IMG/VR virus record: IMGVR_UViG_3300050175_000017
Span: 1-49,410 of that record
Source of the DNA: a virus
Length of the DNA stretch: 49,410 bases
Reading direction: 5' to 3' (one strand)
Below are positions 6,560 through 14,185 of the stretch, piece by piece. Under the pieces are notes generated by a model. The model ran no database searches and had not been told where the DNA came from. It saw only the letters and a program-made list of their open reading frames with translations. A program made the translations under genes and the position numbers. The number at the start of each line of letters is the position of its first letter. Within the stretch, counting starts at the first letter, position 1.

Positions 6560-8116
6560 ATGCCGACGACCGACAGCCTAAAACAAGCGCTAGAGCAGCC
6601 GCGCGACGACTACAAACTCGAATGCGAGTTCGCGCAGTTCTTGCTCGACTCATATACAGGGCGCGGCGGTTACGAGGGCAGAGTGCGGCAGCCGCCCGCG
6701 TCCTATTGGGGCGAGGCAGCCGAGACCTATGCGCGTTACACGCTGCTATACACGCACGACCGCAACACGGATCAGAGCTACCTCGACCGATACGAGCGCG
6801 AAGACTGGCCGAAGTTTCGCAGGCGCGTGCAGGTCGCGCATTACCTTAACTACGTCGCGCCCATCGCGAACCTTTACGTCAGCTATCTGATCCGCAAGCC
6901 GCATAGCCGAAGCAACGTGCCCGAAAGACTGCACGCATGGATCGACGAGACGCGGTTCGACGACGGCGCGCGTCTGCGTGCGACGCGTGCGCTCGTGCTC
7001 GGGTGGTTTCCCGTCGTCGTCGACATGCCGCGCGCAGACCCGACCGCAGCGACGCGGCAGCAATCGGGTGAGCTTCTGCCCTATGCGACCGAGCTTCTGC
7101 CGTGTCACTTGCTCGACTATCAGGTCGACGACGACGGCGTGTTCGTTTGGGCAAAGACGAGGATCACGACGAGCGAGCGCGAGAGCTGGGCATCGAAACC
7201 GAAGCGCGTCGACCGGTACACGATCTGGACTGCGACCGGCTTCGAGTACTACGAGGTGCACGAAGAGCAAGGCGTCGTCGCGCAAGACTCAGGCGACCAC
7301 GCGTTCGGCGTCGTGCCCGTGGTGATCTATCGGTCGGGCGTGACCGTTGACTCCTCGCTGAAATCAGAGAGCGCACTGGCGGCTATCTGCATCGAGGCGC
7401 GCCGACTGTTCAATCTGATATCAGAGATCGACGAGCACATGCGCGCGCAGGTGTTCGCCATCCTCATGATCCCGACGCGCGAGGGCAAGCCGCCCGGCAT
7501 CGTCGGCAACAAGAACGCGCTTGCGTTTGACCCCGACGCGCGGCATCCGCCCGAGTACCTCGCGCCGCCGTCGAGCGTTGCGGCGACATACGAGAAACGA
7601 ATCAGCGAGACGGTCAAAGAGATCTATCGCATGGCGCGCGTCGAGTACACGCGCGCATCGGGCGCAGGGCAGAGCGCCGAAAGCCGTAAGACCGAGTTCG
7701 AGCAGACGAACCTAGCGATCGCCGACCTCGCCGACTCGCTCGCCGACGCAGAGCGCGAGGAGCTGATCCTCGTCGGGCGCGGGCTCGGCATTCCCGAAGA
7801 CCAACTGCGGGAGATGACGGTCACGGCTGCCGACAGCTTCGACACCGAAGAGCTAAACCAAGAACTCGAACGCTTGACGCAGCTCGTGACGGTTCGCGAG
7901 TTCGGGCGCAGGTTCAAGTCGGAGCTATTGAAGCGCGTCGCGGCGCGCGTGCTGCCGAACCTGTCTGCCGACAGCCTGCAAGAGATAGAAGAGCAGATCG
8001 AGGCGCAGGTCGTCGACGACGAGCGCGACGCGATGTTGCTCGACGAGGCTGCCGACGCAGTCGCAGACGACGAGGCAGACGACGACGAGGTGCCGCCCGG
8101 TGAGGCTGCCGAGTGA
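6560..8116 (+). CDS. portal protein
   Basis: 518 aa from ATG 6560, 44 bases after TerL. It sits where a portal is expected, between TerL and the Mu-F-like gene, and has portal-like features: a Tyr/Arg-rich N-terminal region, a central beta-rich wing, the long helical stretch around residues 300-420, and a very acidic Asp/Glu C-terminus. It resembles DUF4055-type portals, which form the dodecameric DNA channel at the head vertex. Family identity is inferred from position and pattern. Confidence 0.85.
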   Translation: MPTTDSLKQALEQPRDDYKLECEFAQFLLDSYTGRGGYEGRVRQPPASYWGEAAETYARYTLLYTHDRNTDQSYLDRYEREDWPKFRRRVQVAHYLNYVAPIANLYVSYLIRKPHSRSNVPERLHAWIDETRFDDGARLRATRALVLGWFPVVVDMPRADPTAATRQQSGELLPYATELLPCHLLDYQVDDDGVFVWAKTRITTSERESWASKPKRVDRYTIWTATGFEYYEVHEEQGVVAQDSGDHAFGVVPVVIYRSGVTVDSSLKSESALAAICIEARRLFNLISEIDEHMRAQVFAILMIPTREGKPPGIVGNKNALAFDPDARHPPEYLAPPSSVAATYEKRISETVKEIYRMARVEYTRASGAGQSAESRKTEFEQTNLAIADLADSLADAEREELILVGRGLGIPEDQLREMTVTAADSFDTEELNQELERLTQLVTVREFGRRFKSELLKRVAARVLPNLSADSLQEIEEQIEAQVVDDERDAMLLDEAADAVADDEADDDEVPPGEAAE

Positions 8117-9372
8117 GTGAGAAAGAAGAGCTACGCGCATACGAGCGCGCGATCGCCGAGCACCTGCGCGACCTGGCAGGCGTCGACTCTGCGCTCGCAG
8201 CGGTCTATCGCAAGGTCTCGGTGCGCGTATCGGTCGAGGTCGCAAAGCTCGGCGACGATGTGACCGTGTTCAAGCTCGACACGATGATCCAAGCCGAGCT
8301 AGCGAAGACCCGCGACGCTCGCGCCAGGGCAATCAAGGGCGCTGCAGACGCGGCAGAGCGCGCGGGCGTCGAGATGGGCGCATCGGTCGACGAGCGCGCC
8401 TTCACGGCCACGCAGCTCGACGGCACTGCCGACACGACGAGGGCTGCGAGCGAGCGCATCGCGAAACGCGTGAAGGTGCCGAACCGGACGAAGCTCTCGA
8501 AGAACATCCGGAAATGGGATCGCGACCTCGGCGGCAAGGTCGCACGCGAGGTGAAAGACTCGATCCGACAGCAACGCGGCATCCTCTCGGCGGCTGAGAA
8601 GATCCGTAAGGTCGACACGATCACCGACAAGCTGCCGCAGTACCTGCAAGAACTCGAAGACGCTGCGCGCATCGGCGACGGGCAGCGCGTCAAAGACCTA
8701 TCCAAGCGCTACCTAAAAGACGCGCGAGAGAAGCTCGGCAAGGTCACAGCCGAGGGCAAGCGCGTCGGCTCGAAGTTCTCGTTGCGTGGCCCGACGCAGC
8801 GGTTCGTGCGCTCGATGCGCAAGGCGGGCCCCGAAGACATCGACGGCATCGTCGCGCAATACATCGAGGAGCGTGCGCTATGGCGCGCGCGCGTCATCGC
8901 CCGTACTGAGACCGTGCAAGCGTTTCGGCGCTCGTATGCCGAGCACGCGTCGAAGCGCCCGGGCGTTGTCGGCATCCGGTGGACGCTCTCGAACCGCCAC
9001 CCCATCGCCGACGAATGCGACGTGTACGCGTCGCAGAACCTGCACGGGCTCGGGCCTGGCGGCTACCCCGTCGACCGACTGCCGAGGTCGCACCCTAACT
9101 GCATTTGCCACACGGCAGCGATCATCGACGACGCGCACTTCAGACGCGACACGCCCGCAGGTGCGAAAGAGCCGCGCCCATGGGTCGACAAGCGCAGTCC
9201 GAACGGGCTCGGGTGGCTCAAGAATAATCCGAAGGCTGCCGCCGAGATACTCGGGCCGACCCGACACGCGATGCTTAAGCGCGGCGTCAACGTGCTGCAG
9301 CCTGACGGCACGCCCAAGAAGGTGAGCACGCTTCTGCGAGGCGCAGGCAAGGGCAAGAGCGGCAAGCGCTAG
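8113..9372 (+). CDS. head morphogenesis protein, Mu gpF / SPP1 gp7-like
   Basis: 419 aa from a GTG that overlaps the portal stop (GTGA). The C-terminal half carries the family block: Arg-Ala-Arg-Val-Ile-Ala-Arg-Thr-Glu-Thr near residue 258, Trp-Thr-Leu then Asp-Glu-Cys-Asp, and His-Pro-Asn-Cys-Ile-Cys-His at 327-333. The N-terminal half is long and helical. Minor head proteins of this family bind the portal and are needed for correct head assembly or DNA ejection. Confidence 0.88.
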   Translation: MSEKEELRAYERAIAEHLRDLAGVDSALAAVYRKVSVRVSVEVAKLGDDVTVFKLDTMIQAELAKTRDARARAIKGAADAAERAGVEMGASVDERAFTATQLDGTADTTRAASERIAKRVKVPNRTKLSKNIRKWDRDLGGKVAREVKDSIRQQRGILSAAEKIRKVDTITDKLPQYLQELEDAARIGDGQRVKDLSKRYLKDAREKLGKVTAEGKRVGSKFSLRGPTQRFVRSMRKAGPEDIDGIVAQYIEERALWRARVIARTETVQAFRRSYAEHASKRPGVVGIRWTLSNRHPIADECDVYASQNLHGLGPGGYPVDRLPRSHPNCICHTAAIIDDAHFRRDTPAGAKEPRPWVDKRSPNGLGWLKNNPKAAAEILGPTRHAMLKRGVNVLQPDGTPKKVSTLLRGAGKGKSGKR

Positions 9373-9443
9373 CCGCCTTGCCCCTTGCTCGGCCACCCAA
9401 TTTTGAGCACTCAGGGGACGACCCTATTTTGGCACTACTGCTC

Positions 9444-9563
9444 ATGGCGCAGGAGCGGCTATTGAAGCTCCAGATGACCGACCGGGACTGCCGCGAGTAC
9501 AGGGACGCGCTCTCGTACGTGACCCGCGCGGTGTCCAGGATGCGGGACCGGGAGGCAGGATGA
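9444..9563 (+). CDS. short helical protein in foreign-looking insert
   Basis: 39 aa, a single charged helix. ATG 9444 is preferred over a TTG at 9378 that would add 22 residues. It overlaps the next gene (ATGA at 9560). Codon use differs from the surroundings (AGG, CTC, GAC mixed, fewer GCG/CGC). It probably entered with the next two genes. Not recognised. Confidence 0.45.
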   Translation: MAQERLLKLQMTDRDCREYRDALSYVTRAVSRMRDREAG

Positions 9564-9772
9564 GAAGAGAGGAGACCAAGATGATGCAGAAGTTTAGAAA
9601 GAAGCCAGTCGTGATTGAGGCGGAGCGCGCCTCTGAGCGGACAGAAATCGTGACGCTCGAGGGCACTATGGTGGCGAGCCCCGGCGACTGGATAATCACC
9701 GGGGTGAAGGGCGAGAGGTACCCGTGCAAGCCGGACATCTTCGCTGCCACGTATGAAGCAGTAGAAGAGTAG
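9560..9772 (+). CDS. conserved small phage protein (PGDYG-like family)
   Basis: 70 aa. The [10 protein letters not shown] opening and the Gly-Asp-Trp-Ile-Ile-x-Gly-Val-Lys-Gly-Glu plus Tyr-Pro-Cys-Lys-Pro-Asp-Ile-Phe ending are hallmarks of a small protein found in very many unrelated phages; its function is unknown. An in-frame ATG at 9581 is an alternative start with a good AGAGGAG before it. Codon use (AGA/AGG, AAG, TTT) is unlike the neighbours and points to transfer. Confidence 0.88.
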   Translation: MRREETKMMQKFRKKPVVIEAERASERTEIVTLEGTMVASPGDWIITGVKGERYPCKPDIFAATYEAVEE

Positions 9773-9789
9773 AGAGGCCAGAAACCAAG

Positions 9790-10110
9790 ATGACAGGCAA
9801 GACTGTTGAGAACTCTGACTTCAATGGTGCAGAGAAGAACGTTCGGGACATCCAGAAGTTTGGCAATGGCGACTTGTTCCTGTTGATCGCCAAGGCGTAC
9901 TCCAAGGAAGAGCAGTGGATGAAGTCCACGAAGGCGATGGAGATCAAGGGGGCGGGTCAACATGTTCCGGGCTCCGCATCGCCCTTGTCTCGCGCTGAAG
10001 CGCAAGCAGGCTGTCCGTGGTCACATCGACGGCTCTCGCGAGCGCCGCGAGCAGATCCGTTTGCTTATCGACAACCTTGCGCAGCGCCGCGACCTCGGCC
10101 CGCAGGTTGA
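9790..10110 (+). CDS. truncated conserved phage protein fused to out-of-frame tail
   Basis: The first ~54 residues (Lys-Thr-Val-Glu-Asn-Ser-Asp-Phe-Asn-Gly-Ala, Asn-Val-Arg-Asp-Ile, Phe-Gly-Asn-Gly-Asp, Trp-Met-Lys-Ser-Thr-Lys-Ala) resemble a small protein seen in many phages, which in my recall continues for a further beta-rich half. Here the resemblance stops near base 9951, at the edge of the minus-strand cassette. The remaining ~52 residues are Arg/Pro-rich and are the shadow of the opposite-strand gene 9944-10132. Probably a broken gene at an insertion boundary. Confidence 0.6.
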   Translation: MTGKTVENSDFNGAEKNVRDIQKFGNGDLFLLIAKAYSKEEQWMKSTKAMEIKGAGQHVPGSASPLSRAEAQAGCPWSHRRLSRAPRADPFAYRQPCAAPRPRPAG

Positions 10111-10132
10111 ATATGTCGTGCTGATAGCTCAC
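9944..10132 (-). CDS. small coiled-coil protein, last gene of minus cassette
   Basis: 62 aa from a GTG overlapping the preceding stop (GTGA). Residues 8-50 are a heptad-like helix (Leu/Val/Ala at regular spacing), suggesting a coiled coil; the end is Pro-rich. It lies antisense to the broken gene 9790-10110. Phages often have similar short coiled-coil proteins near structural genes; no function can be given. Confidence 0.55.
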   Translation of the reverse strand: MSYQHDIFNLRAEVAALRKVVDKQTDLLAALARAVDVTTDSLLALQRETRAMRSPEHVDPPP

Positions 10133-10359
10133 GCGAGCGCCTCGACAATCGCTTTCGCTTGCCGCAGCGCGGTCGCGCGGTCGCGATGATGGACTCGAAA
10201 CCAGTCGCTCGGACCGACCTCGAGTTTCGGCTCTCCTCGCCAGCCGCAGACAGTCACATAGTGACCGCCGTCGGCACGCACGGCGTCAACGTTGCTGTGT
10301 AGAAAGACTGCCCGGGCTGCCGCCCGCACGCCTCGAATGCCGACGAGTTCGGATGTCAC
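10129..10359 (-). CDS. small alpha/beta protein, paralogue of the gene upstream
   Basis: 76 aa. The N-terminal helix (Val-Arg-Ala-Ala-Ala-Arg-Ala-Val), a Gly-x-Tyr-Val/Phe-Val strand, a Trp-Phe-x-Val strand and the ending Arg-x-Ala-Lys-Ala-Ile-Val-x-Ala-Leu-Ala parallel the C-terminal ~75 residues of the neighbouring gene 10356-10721. The two probably arose by duplication. GTG start by overlap with that gene's stop. Unknown function. Confidence 0.6.
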   Translation of the reverse strand: MTSELVGIRGVRAAARAVFLHSNVDAVRADGGHYVTVCGWRGEPKLEVGPSDWFRVHHRDRATALRQAKAIVEALA

Positions 10360-10721
10360 GCGAGCGCCACGATCGCGCGCTTTGCTCGGGCGAAAGCATC
10401 GCCGCGTTTCTCGGCGACGACGTAGACGATCTCTCGTTCGGGCCATGCTCGCGATGAGCCAAACGCTTTGACGAAGTAGGCGCCCGAGCCTTTCGTTACT
10501 GTCACGCCGCTGTAATCGGGCCACACGGCAGCGGCTGCCTTACGCACGTCGCCGACCTTCACTGCCGCCGCGTGCACTGCCGACGCTGCAGCGACCGCAG
10601 GCTGCCTGATGCGCGCAGCCTTGTTCGGCTTCGATACCGTGCGCGGCAAGTCGTCGCGCTTTGTCGTGGTGCGCTTCGTGGCCCGCTTTGCCGGTGCTTT
10701 GGTCGTCTTCTTAGCTGCCAT
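10356..10721 (-). CDS. Lys-rich N-terminal tail plus small alpha/beta domain
   Basis: 121 aa. Residues 1-45 are a Lys/Arg/Ala/Thr-rich basic tail like those of histone-like DNA-binding proteins. Residues about 48-121 repeat the small domain of the downstream gene. A clear AGGGAGA precedes ATG 10721. A DNA-associated role is suggested by the tail only. It overlaps the triple-HTH gene end by 11 bases. Confidence 0.6.
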   Translation of the reverse strand: MAAKKTTKAPAKRATKRTTTKRDDLPRTVSKPNKAARIRQPAVAAASAVHAAAVKVGDVRKAAAAVWPDYSGVTVTKGSGAYFVKAFGSSRAWPEREIVYVVAEKRGDAFARAKRAIVALA

Positions 10722-11142
10722 TCTCGATCTCCCTGTTTCTGGCTTCTCTCTGCAATCGCACGATAGCGATTGAACATCGCAAATGTGTCGCGATCGATCG
10801 GTCGCAGTGCGACCAATCGACACGGTCCCAACAATCGATCCGCGGCGAGTGAACGCCGAGCCTGCCCCCTAGCGAAAAATGACCGAGGTCGCGTCGCTTC
10901 TGCCAGACCGTCTTCGCATCGCACCCTAGTCGCGCCGCGATCTTCCTATCGATCAGACTCCAGTCAACGGACCGCCACTGATCATCCGATACGCGCATGT
11001 ACTTTCGCGGCTTCCACAAGCCGAGGCGTCTCCTTTCTTTGCCCACCGTGTGGGGCGCGCAGCCGATGTCCATCGCGATCGCGCGATCGCTCCGAGACCA
11101 ATCGACATCAATCCCGGCGAACGATACAGGCTTAGGAGGCAT
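10711..11142 (-). CDS. protein with three tandem HTH repeats
   Basis: 143 aa. Three copies of one motif, Val-Asp-Trp-Ser-x-x-Asp-Arg-x-Ile-Ala-x-x-(Leu/Ile)-(Gly)-Cys followed by Thr-Val and Arg-Arg-x-Leu-Gly, lie at residues about 13-41, 59-87 and 108-134; the third is the most decayed. Each has the shape of a simple helix-turn-helix. The gene overlaps the upstream MazG-like gene by 11 bases. Probably a sequence-specific DNA-binding protein contacting several half-sites; target unknown. Confidence 0.75.
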   Translation of the reverse strand: MPPKPVSFAGIDVDWSRSDRAIAMDIGCAPHTVGKERRRLGLWKPRKYMRVSDDQWRSVDWSLIDRKIAARLGCDAKTVWQKRRDLGHFSLGGRLGVHSPRIDCWDRVDWSHCDRSIATHLRCSIAIVRLQREARNREIENGS

Positions 11143-11653
11143 GTCTCGCTCGCATCGCTTCGAGCGCCTTGACGCAGCTCGCAGTCGCTTCGAGTAGCTC
11201 GCGGTATGCGCCCGCGTGGTCGCCCGCTGCGAACGCTTGCCAAGCCTCGGCAAGCTCTTCGGCGATCACGTGCGCATAGGTCAACGTGCCCGCCTGGCGC
11301 GCCGTCTCATAAGCGCGTCGTGCGTCGCTCTCGCTGCCGAACACGGGCTCGCCTGCGTCGAAGGCGGGCATGGTCAAGCCTGCGCCGTGCGCGGCGTCCT
11401 GCCGCGACCTCTCTCGGTCGACGGCTGTGTAGATCTCGCGCCGCACGTTCGAGCGCGCCGACTCGCGGTCGAGCACGTCGAGCAGCTTGTTGCCGATGAG
11501 CTTCTGCGCTTCGTGGAACATGCGTTGCCCGATGGGCGGCCCATCAATCGCGACCTCGAGGTCGCGCAGCTCTTCGGCAGAGTCGCGCACCTCGGCGAAC
11601 GCATCGCGCCTGCCTCGCATGTACTCGGCGGATCTGTCTGCTGTCTTCGTCAC
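11132..11653 (-). CDS. MazG-like / all-alpha NTP pyrophosphohydrolase-like protein
   Basis: 173 aa from a GTG overlapping the previous stop (GTGA). The second half has the pattern of phage MazG-like proteins: Glu-Arg-x-Arg-Gln-Asp, later Gly-Thr-Leu-Thr-x-x-His-Val-Ile-Ala-Glu-Glu-Leu-Ala-Glu-Ala, then a Glu-Leu-Leu-Glu-Ala helix, giving the Glu-x-x-Glu metal-binding pairs. Such enzymes hydrolyse (d)NTPs or signalling nucleotides to monophosphates. The N-terminal ~60 residues are helical and not recognised. A degraded family member is possible since the usual Trp-Gly after Gln-Asp is replaced. Confidence 0.55.
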   Translation of the reverse strand: MTKTADRSAEYMRGRRDAFAEVRDSAEELRDLEVAIDGPPIGQRMFHEAQKLIGNKLLDVLDRESARSNVRREIYTAVDRERSRQDAAHGAGLTMPAFDAGEPVFGSESDARRAYETARQAGTLTYAHVIAEELAEAWQAFAAGDHAGAYRELLEATASCVKALEAMRARHAS

Positions 11654-11883
11654 CGGTTGCCTCCGCGCCCGCGCCCTTTGTCGGGCCATTCACTCGCGGG
11701 CACTCTGCCCTCGCTCATTTGTTCGAGCGCGACGCGATGCACCTGCGCGGGCCGTGCGATCCCGTGTCGCCATTCACTGAGCGACCGGCGCGAGACGAGC
11801 AGCGTCGCGGCGAGTTCTTTCACGCCGAGGTTTCGCTCTGCCATCCACACTCGCAATTTCGTCGCCGCGTCAAGCTCGACCAT
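11650..11883 (-). CDS. Cro/XRE-like HTH regulator
   Basis: 77 aa. Residues about 8-45 form an HTH (Lys-Leu-Arg-Val-Trp-Met, Gly-Val-Lys-Glu-Leu-Ala-x-x-Leu-x-Val-Ser-Arg-Arg-Ser-Leu-Ser-x-Trp-Arg). It is the first gene of the minus-strand cassette and faces the nested inverted repeat at 11905-11936, its probable operator. ATG 11883 was chosen over upstream in-frame codons because it leaves that repeat outside the gene. It likely regulates the cassette, and perhaps the divergent scaffold/capsid operon. Confidence 0.75.
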   Translation of the reverse strand: MVELDAATKLRVWMAERNLGVKELAATLLVSRRSLSEWRHGIARPAQVHRVALEQMSEGRVPASEWPDKGRGRGGNR

Positions 11884-12073
11884 GGCCCGAGCATACACGC
11901 ACGCGGGCACTTACGCACGTAAGCGACCAAGTGCCCCGGTGCGCGCTGCAGGTCGCGAGTGATACCGGTCCAAACTGGAATCAGCGGCTCGCGAGCACTT
12001 CGCCCTCGCGACCAAGCCGCGCAGACACGAGGCGATGCGAACCGGGCAGGCCCGGGCAAAAGGCACAAGCAAC
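11884..12073. promoter_or_regulatory. divergent intergenic region between cassette and head genes
   Basis: 190 bases between the XRE-like gene (minus) and the scaffold gene (plus). It must hold the cassette promoter and may hold a head-gene promoter. The nested inverted repeats at 11905-11936 dominate it. Nothing else clear is seen. Confidence 0.5.
11905..11936. promoter_or_regulatory. nested inverted repeats, likely operator
   Basis: The outer arms GGGCACTT (11905-11912) and AAGTGCCC (11929-11936) are a perfect 8-base inverted repeat with a 16-base spacer. Inside it, CTTACG-CA-CGTAAG (11910-11923) is a second perfect inverted repeat sharing two bases with the outer left arm. It lies 22 bases upstream of the XRE-like start, as expected for an autoregulatory operator. 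Confidence 0.65.
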
Positions 12074-12796
12074 ATGAGCACACTACACATGCGCACTCTG
12101 CGCGAAGAGAGCGGCGACGGCAGCGATGGCGCATCGGGCGACACCTCGGGCGAGGTGAAGTCGGCGGCGCAGTTCACGCAAGCAGACCTCGATCGGATTG
12201 TCGGCGAGCGCATCGGCAAGGCGCGCTCGGAGATGACGAAGCTCGCGCAGGAGCACAAGGCCACGCAAGAGGCGCTCGCCGCTCGCGAGACCGAGTTGCA
12301 AACCATCCGCGACGACGTCGAGTTGAACGGCAAGTCGGAGCTAGAGCGGCTGCAGCATCAGATCGAAAAGCTCACGAGCGGCGCAAAGAAGACCGAACAC
12401 GAATGGTCGCAGCGCCTGGCAACTGCCGAGCGAGCTGCGAGCGATGCGAGCGAGAAGCACATCTCGTATCTGCGACGCACGCAAGTCTCGTCGGCGCTCG
12501 TCGCTGCCGAGGTCGTGCCCGCTGCGCTCGACGATGCGCTCGGCTCGTTCGTTGCCGCTGCAGACATCGAGAGCGACGACGCAGGCAACATCACGAGCAT
12601 CATCGTCGGGGGAAAGCCCTTCACCTCGGCGGCTGATGCCGCGAAGCACTTCCTTTCAGAGAAACCGCATTTTGCGAAAGCCGCGGCAGGCGGCTCGGGC
12701 ACGAAGCGTCGGGCAGGTCTGCCCGGCGACAACGGCACCGCGCCTGCAAGCCCGGCACAAATGATCTCGATGGGCCGCTCGACGCGGCCCGATTGA
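12074..12796 (+). CDS. scaffold protein
   Basis: 240 aa, directly before the capsid gene. Features fit a phage scaffold: acidic/Gly-rich start, long charged helical coiled coil (about residues 40-135), then a Val-Ser-Ser-Ala-Leu region with a Gly-Gly-Lys-Pro-Phe block and a basic, disordered C-terminus with Lys-Arg-Arg. Scaffolds guide capsid assembly and then leave. ATG 12074 chosen; an in-frame ATG at 12089 is possible. Assignment by position and composition. Confidence 0.75.
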   Translation: MSTLHMRTLREESGDGSDGASGDTSGEVKSAAQFTQADLDRIVGERIGKARSEMTKLAQEHKATQEALAARETELQTIRDDVELNGKSELERLQHQIEKLTSGAKKTEHEWSQRLATAERAASDASEKHISYLRRTQVSSALVAAEVVPAALDDALGSFVAAADIESDDAGNITSIIVGGKPFTSAADAAKHFLSEKPHFAKAAAGGSGTKRRAGLPGDNGTAPASPAQMISMGRSTRPD

Positions 12797-12838
12797 AACG
12801 CGGCTCTCTCGTGTGAGCGGGCGGCATAGGAGAAACGA

Positions 12839-14104
12839 ATGGCACTGTCACTGTATGACTCCGCAAAGCTCACGCGTAACCCGCTCACGCGCGGCGTGAT
12901 GCTCGCAATCGCGACCACGAACGAGCTAATCTCGCTCTTTCCATGGAAGCCCGTTGCGGGCACGAGCTTCGACTACAATCGCGAAAAGTCGATCACCGAC
13001 GTGGGCTTCGTGTCTGCGACTCACACATCGATCACCGAAGGCGGTGCGCAGTTCGACCGCGTGACCGTGCCCATGCGTCTCATCGAGCACGACGTCGACG
13101 TGTACAACTACGTCACGAATCAGACCGACCCGAACGGCGACCAGAAGAGCATTCAGATCGCGCAGCAGCTTAAGGCCACCGGTCGCACGCTGCAGGGCAA
13201 GATGTTTACGGGCGCGTTCGCCTCCGGCTTCGTGGTGACCGGCACCCTGGCAGGCCCTGCGGTCACTGCCGCCGTGCCGAGCGCGCACACAGACTCAGTC
13301 GTGCAGGGGCCCGGCTCTCTGCGCTACACGCACGTCGGCACGCTTTGGCAGTATCGCGCGCCTGGCGATCGCGACTACGGGCCCACGGTTGCTGTCGCGG
13401 CCGATTCAACGGTCGTGCTCGTGTCTGACAACCCGAGCCGGTTCGTCGCCGTGACCATCGTAGTCGCGTCTGCCACTGCAGACGAGACAATGGAGATCAC
13501 GTTCTCGACGTCGACCGAGGAGCCGGACGGCCTAAACAAGATCCTCGCGAACACCTCGCAGGTGCGCAGCTCGATCGGCGTGAACGGCGACGCGCTCTCG
13601 TTCGCGATTCTCGATCAGATGATCTACGACCTCGTGAAGGTGCGCGACAACCGCGTCTTTGTCATGAACGGGTCGCTGAAGCGCAAATACATGGAGCTGG
13701 TGCGCGGCGCATCGGGCGGCATGACGCCCGAGCAGACCGCGATCCCATCCTTCGGCGCGGGCGGCGCGTTTGAAGATCAGATGGTGCCGAGCTACCAGGG
13801 CATCCCGATCCTGCAGGTCGACGACATCCCGAACACCGAAGCGAAGGGCTCCGCGACCGACCTGTCGAGCTGCTATCTGATCTCGCTCGGCGAAGAGGGC
13901 TTTCACGGCGGCGTGCAGAGCACGGGCGACGTCGCCGACGCAGACCTCGATCCGTACATGGCGCGGCTCATGGGGATCAAGCTGTACGACCTCGGGCAGC
14001 GCGAGACGAAGGGCGCCGACGGCACTCGCATCGAATGGATGGGCGCATATGCGCTCGGCTCGAAGCTCGCCGCAGCCCGCTCGACCGAGATCATCACCGC
14101 CTGA
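12839..14104 (+). CDS. major capsid protein
   Basis: 421 aa preceded by a strong AGGAGA at ideal spacing. Phe-Pro-Trp-Lys-Pro with Phe-Asp-Tyr-Asn-Arg, a Glu-His-Asp-Val-Asp-Val block and an Asn-(Asp)-Asp ... helix pattern fit an HK97-fold coat protein whose central insertion (residues about 125-220) is beta-rich. Its position after the scaffold and before connectors supports the call. Residues about 265-310 and the last 60 would form the A-domain and E-loop partner regions, an inference. Confidence 0.85.
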   Translation: MALSLYDSAKLTRNPLTRGVMLAIATTNELISLFPWKPVAGTSFDYNREKSITDVGFVSATHTSITEGGAQFDRVTVPMRLIEHDVDVYNYVTNQTDPNGDQKSIQIAQQLKATGRTLQGKMFTGAFASGFVVTGTLAGPAVTAAVPSAHTDSVVQGPGSLRYTHVGTLWQYRAPGDRDYGPTVAVAADSTVVLVSDNPSRFVAVTIVVASATADETMEITFSTSTEEPDGLNKILANTSQVRSSIGVNGDALSFAILDQMIYDLVKVRDNRVFVMNGSLKRKYMELVRGASGGMTPEQTAIPSFGAGGAFEDQMVPSYQGIPILQVDDIPNTEAKGSATDLSSCYLISLGEEGFHGGVQSTGDVADADLDPYMARLMGIKLYDLGQRETKGADGTRIEWMGAYALGSKLAAARSTEIITA

Positions 14105-14110
14105 TTTGTA

Positions 14111-14152
14111 GCCGCTGCGCTCGTGCAACCTCTCGTGTGCGAGCGTGGCGGC
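14111..14152 (+). terminator. hairpin just after capsid gene
   Basis: Arms at 14111-14123 and 14140-14152 pair over 13 positions apart from one 2-base internal mismatch, with a 16-base loop. There is no T-run after it, so it may be a partial terminator or an RNA-stabilising hairpin that raises capsid mRNA over the downstream genes. Confidence 0.5.
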
Positions 14153-14185
14153 AGTACCATTTCGCGAACACGATTGGAGCGCGCC

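Noticed and set aside
9378-9563. Longer version of the small insert gene from TTG 9378
   Set aside because: No ribosome site before TTG; ATG 9444 is a better start, and the extra residues look non-coding.
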